NCBI GenBank assembly: GCA_015060325.1
Contig: SUYQ01000024.1
Location: forward strand, 1-37,186
Length of the DNA: 37,186 nt
From: Bacteroidales bacterium
Lineage (GTDB): Bacteria; Bacteroidota; Bacteroidia; Bacteroidales; UBA932
Direction of reading: 5' to 3'
The notes beneath the pieces were generated by a model. It had not been told where the DNA came from. It saw nothing but the letters and a program-made list of their open reading frames with translations, and made no database searches. The translations under genes and the position numbers were made by a program. Below are positions 8,019 through 14,652 of this stretch, piece by piece. The first letter of the stretch is position 1, and every line of letters begins with the position of its first letter.

Positions 8019-9710
8019 CTATCTATAAGAACTAAATGTAGTTCCTACAAATCTTACTTTTATCAAGTATGTATTTATGATGATATTCTCATCACTATCG
8101 TCACAAAAAGTGGCCCCCCGCTGATGCAGATCTTGCAGAACATCCTGTTTTCTACGCATCAGTTCCATGGTTGAGTAATAAGAATAGGAATTATTGAGGA
8201 GAGTGAAATATGAAGCAAAAGTCGTGTAGTCAAAGCTGTTCAAAGCATCCCACAATCCTTCCAGTTCAGGGATAGCCTCCATCTCCGACCTCACCCATTT
8301 CGGATTCTGGTCCAGATATTCTATTGCCGGATGGCTGACATCCAGAGGCTGCACAGGTTTCGCCTCTTCTATAAGCACATCGATACGCTCCTTAGCTACC
8401 GCAAGCGAATCATTAATCTCTGCAATAACATTGTCGCGCTCAGCAAGAGCCATCGCTTTCTCTTTATTTCCAGAGCTCACAAGCACGACCGATGACACGA
8501 TTGCCCCAACGAGCAGAAAAGCAAGAACAGATACTATCACGATCCACATCTTCTTGCCTGGCACAGGATGTTCAGGCTTTTCGGTCAAAGCCTCTTCAGG
8601 CAGATCCTCTACAGGATCATCAACGATATCACTACTATCCAGCACTACAGGTATAGTGGTATCTTGGTTATTTCCGGCTGCCATCTCTTCCAGACGCATC
8701 CTATCCTCCCGCTTCTTCATCACAACGAAATCATGAAGTTCCTTACCATTCAGGAAACGATCTTCGGGATTCTTTTCAAGGCACTTAAGTATGACCTCTT
8801 CCAGCCATGCAGGATAGTCGGGAGCGTCATACACTTCACCGGGATGCGTTTTTTCAAAAGCAGCCTTTCTCAGCTCATATATGGAATCAGGCATCTTTGA
8901 TTTGTGATCCTCACCCAAGAGATACAGAGCCTTTGCGGACCCGACGTCTTCCGGAGCCAACGGGAAAGGAACCCGGCCTGTCAGGTATTCATACATTACG
9001 ACACCAAAACTGTATATATCTGACTGCGTGGTCAATTCGGTATCTCCATCCCACTTCTCAGGGGCCTTGAACTCAGGTGCACCATCAGATCTTCGGCTGC
9101 TCCTGACAACATTCTCTCCCTGTATCGCCAGACCGAAATCAAGAAGCACATAACTACCGTCCTCACGCCTGATGATATTGTCCGAATGGATATCATTGTG
9201 TATGACTCTATACTTCTGAATCAAGCGCTTGCGTGTATCTTCGTCCAAAAGAACCTTGGATCCGTCCTCCGGGTCATCCTGAAGGTCATCTTCGACACGG
9301 TCCATGCAAAAACGGTATATATCCTCATGACAATAGGCCAAAGCACTGCTTATGTCCTCCAAAAGCCTCATCACATCATCTGCAGGAACAAACCCGTCAC
9401 ATTTCCTCACATATTTCAGCAGGTCACTTCCATCCACGTAATCCATCTCTACGGCAGCCCTCTGATCCTTGAGCAAAGGACGGCAGATATGTACAATGTT
9501 CGGATGGTTTCCATTACCGATACGAAGCAACAGACGACACTCATCCAGAAAACGCTGGTAAGTCTTGTCTTCTTTACCTCGGGCGATGACAACATTCATC
9601 ACACGGATAGCCCTGATATAGCCCAATTCATTGTGTCTGACCTTATAGACGGTAGCAAACCCGCCTTGACCAAGTTCGTCCAGCAATGTGTATTCCTCTA
9701 GAAATGCCAT
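8019..9710 (-). CDS. Membrane Ser/Thr protein kinase with altered catalytic lysines
   Basis: A 563-residue protein with an N-terminal kinase domain (about residues 7-330), one membrane helix (about 388-413), a charged helical segment (about 417-450) and a C-terminal extracytoplasmic region of unknown fold. The glycine loop is LGQGGFATVYKV, DFG is at 191-193 and APE at 216-218. Two key positions differ: the beta-3 lysine of VAIK is arginine (RAIR, R36), and the catalytic loop is HNDIHSDN (171-178), with the usual lysine replaced by histidine. D173 and N178 are kept. About 40 extra residues, rich in acidic residues, lie before the catalytic loop. It may be an active enzyme with unusual chemistry or a nucleotide-binding sensor. 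It heads an operon with the aldehyde dehydrogenase and esterase. Confidence 0.88.
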   Translation of the reverse strand: MAFLEEYTLLDELGQGGFATVYKVRHNELGYIRAIRVMNVVIARGKEDKTYQRFLDECRLLLRIGNGNHPNIVHICRPLLKDQRAAVEMDYVDGSDLLKYVRKCDGFVPADDVMRLLEDISSALAYCHEDIYRFCMDRVEDDLQDDPEDGSKVLLDEDTRKRLIQKYRVIHNDIHSDNIIRREDGSYVLLDFGLAIQGENVVRSSRRSDGAPEFKAPEKWDGDTELTTQSDIYSFGVVMYEYLTGRVPFPLAPEDVGSAKALYLLGEDHKSKMPDSIYELRKAAFEKTHPGEVYDAPDYPAWLEEVILKCLEKNPEDRFLNGKELHDFVVMKKREDRMRLEEMAAGNNQDTTIPVVLDSSDIVDDPVEDLPEEALTEKPEHPVPGKKMWIVIVSVLAFLLVGAIVSSVVLVSSGNKEKAMALAERDNVIAEINDSLAVAKERIDVLIEEAKPVQPLDVSHPAIEYLDQNPKWVRSEMEAIPELEGLWDALNSFDYTTFASYFTLLNNSYSYYSTMELMRRKQDVLQDLHQRGATFCDDSDENIIINTYLIKVRFVGTTFSSYR

Positions 9711-9746
9711 ATTTGAAATAATTTAGGGATGACCTATATATCCTAG

Positions 9747-9778
9747 CAAAATTAACAATATTTTCGTGCCGATGCAAA
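9747..9778 (-). promoter_or_regulatory. Promoter of the kinase operon
   Basis: On the minus strand TAATTTTG (9754-9747) is preceded by TTTG (9778-9775) with a 20-nt spacer. The start would fall near 9740, about 30 nt before the kinase ATG at 9710. A second TAATTTTG lies at 9782-9775 and a TATCTTAG box facing Maf at 9787-9794, so the divergent promoters overlap. Confidence 0.65.
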
Positions 9779-9815
9779 ATTATATGTATCTTAGCGCTGA
9801 TTTAGCTATTCAACG

Positions 9816-10397
9816 ATGAATTTAAACAATAAAAAGATAATCTTAGGCAGCAATTCTCCACGAAGAAAGGAACTTCTGGCCGGCCTTGACATAGAGTTTA
9901 CTGTCGACACGGGGAACAACTTTGAAGAAGCATATGACCCATCAACTCCCATAGAACAGATCCCGGAAGTACTTTCAGAAGGAAAGTCTTTCGGGTTCCA
10001 TCGTGAACTGGCAGATGACGAGATTCTGATCACATCAGACACTCTTGTCATCTGTGGAGACAGGGTAATGGGAAAGCCCCATTCGAGAGAGGAGGCCATT
10101 GAGATGCTGGAATGTCTGTCCGGGAGGGAACACAAGGTCATCACCGCCATAACTATCCGCGACAAAAAGGGGCACATAACTTCAAGCGATACTGCAATTG
10201 TCCACTTTAACAAACTATCACATAGCGAGATAGAATATTATATAGATACATATAAGCCTTATGACAAGGCAGGAGCATACGGCATCCAGGAATGGATAGG
10301 ATATGCAGGTATCAGCAAGATAGAAGGATCATACTTCACCATCATGGGACTTCCGGTCCATCTCGTATATAAAGTATTACTTGAAGTAACCAAGTGA
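9816..10397 (+). CDS. maf: Maf-like nucleoside triphosphate pyrophosphatase
   Basis: A 193-residue Maf/HAM1-fold protein that hydrolyses non-canonical or modified nucleoside triphosphates to monophosphates. The N-terminal ILGSNSPRRKELL phosphate-binding motif, the SDTLVI segment with the catalytic aspartate, GKPHSREEAIEML and the KAGAYGIQEW block are all present in order. The length is normal. The S-D-T variant in place of A-D-T is minor. Its stop overlaps the start of the PHP phosphatase (TGATG), so the two are translationally coupled. Confidence 0.95.
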   Translation: MNLNNKKIILGSNSPRRKELLAGLDIEFTVDTGNNFEEAYDPSTPIEQIPEVLSEGKSFGFHRELADDEILITSDTLVICGDRVMGKPHSREEAIEMLECLSGREHKVITAITIRDKKGHITSSDTAIVHFNKLSHSEIEYYIDTYKPYDKAGAYGIQEWIGYAGISKIEGSYFTIMGLPVHLVYKVLLEVTK

Positions 10398-11056
10398 TGA
10401 AACTTGATTTTCATAGCCATATAATTCCAGGTATTGATGACGGAGCCACCGACCCGGCAAACGCCGCAGAGCTTGTTTCAGCGATGAAGTCATGGGGATT
10501 CGAGAAGATCACATGCACCCCGCATATCAATGCTAAATACAGGAACACCCCTTCTGACATTGAAAGGGGGTTCGAACTTCTGCTGCGTGAGCTTGATGAC
10601 AGAAAGATAGATATCGACCTGGCGATGTCAGCAGAATACAGACTGGTTCCAGAAACATGGCCTCAAGTGCTGGAAAAGAATTGGCTCATGCCTATAGAAG
10701 ACAGGTTCATACTCACGGAACTCCCTATAGATAATCCATGGAAAATCGGCGACATCAAGCCGATTGAAGAATTCAGGAGACTGATTGCCATGGGACTCAC
10801 TCCGATACTCCCCCATCCGGAACGCTATTTCTACTTGTCACATAAGGAGCTTATGAGTTTTGTCGAGACAGGAGTTGTGATTCAGTGCAACTACGGTTCA
10901 CTCGCAGGATTATACGGTCCTGAGGCACAAAGGAATGCAGAATTCCTTGTTGACGAAGGAGTCGTCTCACTCTACGGCACAGACATGCATAACCTCCATT
11001 ACGTCGATGTGATGGGAAACTGGTTCGCTCAAGGTCATCCTATCGCAGAATACTAA
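10397..11056 (+). CDS. CpsB/CapC-type PHP-family protein phosphatase
   Basis: A 219-residue PHP-fold metallophosphatase. The metal ligands can be seen in DFHSHIIPGIDDG at the N-terminus, TPHI, the SAEYR segment, LPHPERY and the GTDMH motif near the end. Members related to CpsB/YwqE remove phosphate from tyrosines of capsule-control kinases, but no BY-kinase is encoded here. The ATG at 10397 overlaps the Maf stop by one base; a GTG directly before it is less likely. The operon partner Maf suggests a housekeeping rather than a capsule-locus setting. The protein is slightly shorter than many CpsB proteins (about 240-250). Confidence 0.85.
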   Translation: MKLDFHSHIIPGIDDGATDPANAAELVSAMKSWGFEKITCTPHINAKYRNTPSDIERGFELLLRELDDRKIDIDLAMSAEYRLVPETWPQVLEKNWLMPIEDRFILTELPIDNPWKIGDIKPIEEFRRLIAMGLTPILPHPERYFYLSHKELMSFVETGVVIQCNYGSLAGLYGPEAQRNAEFLVDEGVVSLYGTDMHNLHYVDVMGNWFAQGHPIAEY

Positions 11057-11073
11057 TTAAAAGAAAGTAGCAC

Positions 11074-11191
11074 AAAAAAAATGAGACTTCGCCGCTCGCG
11101 CGGGGACGCCTCATACTAACCACATAATTAATAACACTAAAACTAATAACCAATAAGTTGTGAGAGTTTCAGAACAACTCTCTGATCAACT
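11074..11191 (-). ncRNA. Candidate small RNA with own promoter and terminator
   Basis: On the minus strand a TTG-N19-TACCTTTG promoter predicts a start near 11191. About 9 nt in, arms GAGAGTT/AACTCTC (11182-11176 and 11168-11162) form a hairpin. An AU-rich, probably single-stranded linker follows, then an intrinsic terminator at 11114-11081 with a GC-rich stem, a GCGA tetraloop and seven to eight U. The predicted product is about 118 nt. Its 3' end lies just beyond the stop codon of the convergent phosphatase gene, so antisense pairing with that mRNA's 3' end is possible if termination leaks. It does not look like 6S, SRP or tmRNA. Expression is not shown by the sequence. Confidence 0.6.
11081..11114 (-). 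terminator. Intrinsic terminator of the small RNA
   Basis: The outer arms ATGAG/CTCAT and inner arms CCGC/GCGG close a GCGA tetraloop, with two mismatches between. The stem is followed on the minus strand by a run of T (11080-11074). Confidence 0.8.
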
Positions 11192-11197
11192 CGATTG

Positions 11198-11227
11198 CAA
11201 AGGTACTGCTTTTTTTAACATCTGCAA
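11198..11227 (-). promoter_or_regulatory. Promoter of the candidate small RNA
   Basis: TTG (11227-11225) and TACCTTTG (11205-11198) on the minus strand are separated by 19 nt, matching the Bacteroidetes consensus. No open reading frame of plausible size begins downstream before the terminator. Confidence 0.7.
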
Positions 11228-11341
11228 TACATCTTCATCACCAATCCGACGAACGGTAAGATTTCGAGGATAGACCACAGTGTACCATAGTTAAAAACAA
11301 TAATTTTTAAAGGGGCAAAATCTAACACTCCCTAAATTTGC

Positions 11342-11378
11342 GGGGTATCAAATTTACAAACCATAAATTTGATACCCC
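11342..11378. terminator. 15-bp hairpin after the glutaminase gene
   Basis: A perfect 15-bp stem (11342-11356 with 11364-11378) begins GGGGTATC and closes a seven-base loop. It lies about 40 nt beyond the glutaminase stop. Neither side has a clean T run, so it may act as an mRNA 3'-end stabiliser rather than a classic terminator. Confidence 0.55.
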
Positions 11379-11418
11379 TAAAAATTACAAATCTTAAAAT
11401 TTTGAGTTTCCCGACGAA

Positions 11419-12336
11419 TCAGAAAATAGACTCCTCAGTATACGTAGTGAGCAGTTCCAATGCCTTCATACCCATCACGGAATTACCCTTTGAATTGAGT
11501 CTAGGGCTCCATACTGCGACAGAATATCTGTGAGGACATACAGCTATTATTCCTCCTCCTACTCCACTCTTTCCGGGCAGTCCCACAAGATATGAAAACT
11601 CACCGGCTTCATCATAGAACCCGCATGTCTGCATCACGGCGTTAAGACGCTTGATCCGCGACCTGCTCAGCTTATATCCGGCATATTCAAACGGAGCATA
11701 GTTGGTAAATGCCAGAAATGCCTTTGCAAGTTCCCGGCAGCTCATCTCTACAGAACACATCTTGAAATAGAACATCAGCACACGCTCGATATCGTTTTCG
11801 ATTGTTCCGTGATACTTCAGCATATTTGCAATGGCGGCATTCAGATAGCCTGTCTCTCTTTCAGACAAGGCCACTTCCATATTATAGCCCACATCATCAC
11901 ATCCGCACAGTTCCCTCACAAACCTCAGAAACTCCCCTTCCGCATCATCCAGCTCCGTAAGAAGAAGATCTGCCACCACTATAGCACCGGCGTTGATGAA
12001 CGGATTGCGCGGAATACCCTTCTCCATCTCAAGCTGGACCAGGGAATTGAACGCGGTTCCCGACGGTTCCTTTCCCACATTCTTCCACAGAGCCTCGCCC
12101 TTCAAAGACAATCCCATTGCAAGAGCGAACACCTTTGCAATACTCTGGATCGAGAAGCGCGTATCCGCCTGCATATATTCATATGATTCTCCTGTCACAG
12201 TCTCAAGACAGATCCCGAACTGATCCGGATTCACTTTAGCCAGCGCTGGTATATAGTCAGCGTGCTTGCCTTTTTCAGCATATGGAAGGATTTCCTTATA
12301 GATATCCTCCAGAATCTTCTGATAGTTGTAGTCCAT
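11419..12336 (-). CDS. glsA: Glutaminase A (serine-dependent)
   Basis: A 305-residue glutaminase of the beta-lactamase-like fold that hydrolyses glutamine to glutamate and ammonia in the cytoplasm. The catalytic pair is S65 and K68 in the SIQSIAK motif. NPFINAGAI, the SERETGYLN block and the GKSGVGGGI loop are all typical, and the length matches the family (about 305-310). The start codon directly follows the eight-T run of the rubrerythrin terminator, so there is no room for a Shine-Dalgarno site. A TAACTTTG box at 12378-12371 probably starts its transcript. Together with glutamine synthetase, the aminotransferase and aspartase it suggests ammonia/amino-acid turnover. The symbol is also used for an unrelated glycine-lipid acyltransferase in Bacteroides. 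Confidence 0.95.
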   Translation of the reverse strand: MDYNYQKILEDIYKEILPYAEKGKHADYIPALAKVNPDQFGICLETVTGESYEYMQADTRFSIQSIAKVFALAMGLSLKGEALWKNVGKEPSGTAFNSLVQLEMEKGIPRNPFINAGAIVVADLLLTELDDAEGEFLRFVRELCGCDDVGYNMEVALSERETGYLNAAIANMLKYHGTIENDIERVLMFYFKMCSVEMSCRELAKAFLAFTNYAPFEYAGYKLSRSRIKRLNAVMQTCGFYDEAGEFSYLVGLPGKSGVGGGIIAVCPHRYSVAVWSPRLNSKGNSVMGMKALELLTTYTEESIF

Positions 12337-12371
12337 AAAAAAAAGTTCTGCCGAGGAAAATTCGGCAGAAC
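12337..12371 (-). terminator. Rubrerythrin terminator touching the glutaminase start codon
   Basis: A perfect 10-bp stem (GTTCTGCCGA/TCGGCAGAAC, 12345-12354 and 12362-12371) is followed on the minus strand by eight T. The T run ends exactly where the glutaminase ATG begins. Confidence 0.9.
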
Positions 12372-12378
12372 AAAGTTA
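12371..12378 (-). promoter_or_regulatory. Probable -7 box of glutaminase, overlapping the terminator base
   Basis: TAACTTTG on the minus strand matches TAnnTTTG and would start RNA near 12364, inside the terminator stem. No -33 TTG at 19-20 nt is present, so the call is tentative. Confidence 0.45.
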
Positions 12379-12397
12379 ACATTTTTATGTAGGAATC

Positions 12398-12973
12398 CTA
12401 ATAATTCTCCTTCATCGGCTCGAAATAAGCCTGCGGGAAGAGACAAGCTGCACATGTCTTAGGCGCATCCTCAGCCTCCACGATGTATCCGCAATTGCGG
12501 CACTGCCACCAGATCTTTCCGTCACGATGGAAGAAATCTCCGTCAGAGAGGCGGCTCAGAAGCTTCAGATAGCGACGCTCATGCTCAGCCTCGACCTTGG
12601 CGATATTCTTGAAGGCAGCTGCGATTGCAGGGAAGCCTTCCTCAGATGCAACCTCTGCAAACTCCTTGTAAAGCACATCCCACTCTTCCTTTTCGCCCAT
12701 AGCGGCAGCAAGAAGGTTTTCCTGAGTTGTTCCTACCTTTCCCGCAGGATAGCATGCCGTGATCTCAAGGTCGCCTCCCTCGAGGAAACTGAAGAAACGC
12801 TTTGCGTGCTCCCTCTCCTGCTCCGCTGTCTCCGTGAAGACACCTGCGATCTGTTCATATCCTTCCTTCTTTGCAACTTCAGCAAAGAAAGTATATCTGC
12901 TACGTGCCTGGCTCTCGCCTGCAAATGACTTGAGCAGGTTCTGCTCAGTTCTTGTTCCTTTTACGCTTTTCAT
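12398..12973 (-). CDS. rbr: Rubrerythrin
   Basis: A 191-residue rubrerythrin, a cytoplasmic non-haem di-iron peroxidase of anaerobes that reduces hydrogen peroxide. The four-helix domain carries the iron ligands in LKSFAGESQARSRY, TAEQEREHAKRF, YKEFAEVASEEGF and KVEAEHERRY. The C-terminal rubredoxin-like domain has CRNC and CAAC pairs. ATG 12973 (MKSVKGTRTEQNLL) is the family start; a TTG two codons upstream is rejected. A TATATTTG box lies upstream at 13015-13008 and a strong terminator follows. The rubredoxin gene at 332-490 could supply its electron donor. Confidence 0.95.
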   Translation of the reverse strand: MKSVKGTRTEQNLLKSFAGESQARSRYTFFAEVAKKEGYEQIAGVFTETAEQEREHAKRFFSFLEGGDLEITACYPAGKVGTTQENLLAAAMGEKEEWDVLYKEFAEVASEEGFPAIAAAFKNIAKVEAEHERRYLKLLSRLSDGDFFHRDGKIWWQCRNCGYIVEAEDAPKTCAACLFPQAYFEPMKENY

Positions 12974-13007
12974 ATTCAATTCTTTTAATGTTTATCGTTT
13001 GACAATG

Positions 13008-13015
13008 CAAATATA
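13008..13015 (-). promoter_or_regulatory. -7 box of the rubrerythrin promoter
   Basis: TATATTTG on the minus strand predicts a start near 13001 and a leader of about 28 nt. No -33 TTG lies at the normal distance. Confidence 0.55.
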
Positions 13016-13076
13016 GGAACATTTTTCCAATTTTGAATAATTATAAATTAAAATTTTGCGATTTTTTTTGTAAAAA

Positions 13077-14489
13077 CTACTTTAAAGGCTTGATATCCAG
13101 CTTTACAGGATGGATCATATTTTCAGGTGAAAGTATGGTATCGAGGTCTTCTTTGGACAGAATTCCATGCTCTAGCACAAGATCGTACACACTCTTTCCT
13201 GTAGCCATGGCCTCCTTGGCGATCTTGGTGGAATTCTTATATCCGATCACAGGATTGAGCGCGGTCACGACGCCGAAGCTCTTGTGGATATACTCACGGC
13301 ACTGCTCAGGATTGGCTGTGATGCCGTCCACGCAATTAACACGGAGGGTATCGAATCCGTTCATCATGATTGCAGCCGACTCGAAGCAGCACTGTGCCAT
13401 CACAGGCTCCATTGCATTGAGCTCCATCTGAGCCTCCTCGGAAGACATGGCCACACAAAGGTCATTACCTATTACTTTATATGATATCTGATTCATCACC
13501 TCAGGAATCACAGGATTCACCTTGCCCGGCATGATTGAAGAACCAGGCTGACGTGCAGGAAGATCGAACTCATGGAAACCGCAACGAGGGCCGGAAGCGA
13601 GGAGACGCAGGTCATTGCAGATCTTGTTCATCTTGGTAGCGAGACGGCGAAGAGCAGATGAATATCCTACCATGCATGAAGTATCTGATGTGGCAGCGAC
13701 GAGATTGCCGGCAAGCTTCACATCCCATCCTGTGATCTCACGGAGGGCTGCAACGCACTTTTCAGCATAACCCGGTTCAGAGCAGATACCCGTACCGATT
13801 GCAGTGGCGCCCATGTTCACAGTCAGGAACTCTTCAGCTGCAAAATTGATGTTTCTGACCTCATCGCGAAGGATGCTTGCAAAAGCACCGAAAGTCTGAC
13901 CGAGGGTCATCGGCACCGCATCCTCAAGCTGTGTACGTCCCATCTTCAGGATATCAGCAAACTCTACTGCCTTCGCCTCAAATGCCTGGATAAGAAGCTC
14001 AAAATGCTTCATGAATTCAATATGAGTGGCATAAAGGCCGATATGGATAGCGGTAGGATATGCGTCATTGGTCGACTGAGAGCAGTTTACATGGTCATTA
14101 GGAGAGCAGTACTGATATTCTCCAGGCTGGTGTCCCATGATCTGGAGAGCCCTGTTTGCGATGACCTCGTTGGCATTCATGTTTGTCGTCGTACCTGCAC
14201 CTCCCTGAATCATATCCACAGGGAACTGATCATGATGCTGTCCTTCCATTATCTCACGGCAGGCCTGAGCGATCGCATTGTACTGCTCATCGGTGAGAAG
14301 ACCGAGCTGATGGTTGGCAACTGCCGCTCCAAGTTTGGTCACCGCCAGAGCGTTGACGAAAAGAGGATAGTCGCAAAGGTGGAAACAGCTGATCGGGAAA
14401 TTCTCGATACCGCGGAGAGTCTGCACTCCATAAAGGGCCTCTGCAGGCACCTCCATAGACCCGATAAGGTCACTTTCGATTCTTTTCAT
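13077..14489 (-). CDS. aspA: Aspartate ammonia-lyase
   Basis: A 470-residue member of the aspartase/fumarase superfamily. The signature GSSIMPGKVNP, with its flexible SS loop, and the blocks NMNANEVIANRA, SQSTNDAYPTA and GRTQLEDAVPMTLGQ are present in order. It converts aspartate to fumarate and ammonia in the cytoplasm, feeding the fumarate-to-succinate branch used by many Bacteroidales. The aspartase assignment over class II fumarase rests on the overall sequence (ESDLIGSMEVPAEALYGVQT N-terminus) and the length. It has its own promoter in the divergent region shared with the DUF1846 gene. Confidence 0.9.
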   Translation of the reverse strand: MKRIESDLIGSMEVPAEALYGVQTLRGIENFPISCFHLCDYPLFVNALAVTKLGAAVANHQLGLLTDEQYNAIAQACREIMEGQHHDQFPVDMIQGGAGTTTNMNANEVIANRALQIMGHQPGEYQYCSPNDHVNCSQSTNDAYPTAIHIGLYATHIEFMKHFELLIQAFEAKAVEFADILKMGRTQLEDAVPMTLGQTFGAFASILRDEVRNINFAAEEFLTVNMGATAIGTGICSEPGYAEKCVAALREITGWDVKLAGNLVAATSDTSCMVGYSSALRRLATKMNKICNDLRLLASGPRCGFHEFDLPARQPGSSIMPGKVNPVIPEVMNQISYKVIGNDLCVAMSSEEAQMELNAMEPVMAQCCFESAAIMMNGFDTLRVNCVDGITANPEQCREYIHKSFGVVTALNPVIGYKNSTKIAKEAMATGKSVYDLVLEHGILSKEDLDTILSPENMIHPVKLDIKPLK

Positions 14490-14554
14490 ATCAAAAAAAC
14501 TATTAATTTATTAGTATTTCCTATACTGTTTATTAGATTTCAAAACAATATCTT

Positions 14555-14585
14555 CAAATTTAGATATAACCTTTAAATAAAGCAA
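14555..14585 (-). promoter_or_regulatory. Promoter of aspartate ammonia-lyase
   Basis: On the minus strand TAAATTTG (14562-14555) is preceded by a TTTG (14586-14583) with a 20-nt spacer. The start would be near 14548, leaving a leader of about 59 nt. Confidence 0.65.
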
Positions 14586-14613
14586 AGTTTTCAAAGATTT
14601 TCACCAAAATCTT

Positions 14614-14644
14614 TTGCAGGAGAGCGTCAGAATGGTTATCTTTG
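14614..14644 (+). promoter_or_regulatory. Promoter of the DUF1846 gene
   Basis: TTG (14614-14616) and TATCTTTG (14637-14644) are separated by 20 nt. The expected start near 14651 is only about 2 nt from the ATG at 14653, so the message is probably leaderless or nearly so. The longer reading frame from an upstream start overlaps this promoter and is not used here. Confidence 0.7.
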
Positions 14645-14652
14645 TAACCCGT

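Larger units (their letters stand above)
11057..11418. other. Intergenic region with a small-RNA gene and a hairpin
   Basis: This 362-bp gap holds the candidate small RNA on the minus strand (11074-11191 with its promoter up to 11227) and a 15-bp perfect hairpin at 11342-11378. The stretch 11228-11341 shows no convincing open reading frame or repeat. Confidence 0.7.

Noticed and set aside
11040..11114. A 24-codon minus-strand frame starting in the small-RNA terminator (MRRPRASGEVSFF...)
   Set aside because: It begins within the terminator stem and is encoded by the U run and the reverse of the phosphatase gene's end; it has no ribosome site.
14614..14652. N-terminal extension of the DUF1846 protein
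   Set aside because: It runs through the promoter and adds residues not found at the family N-terminus.
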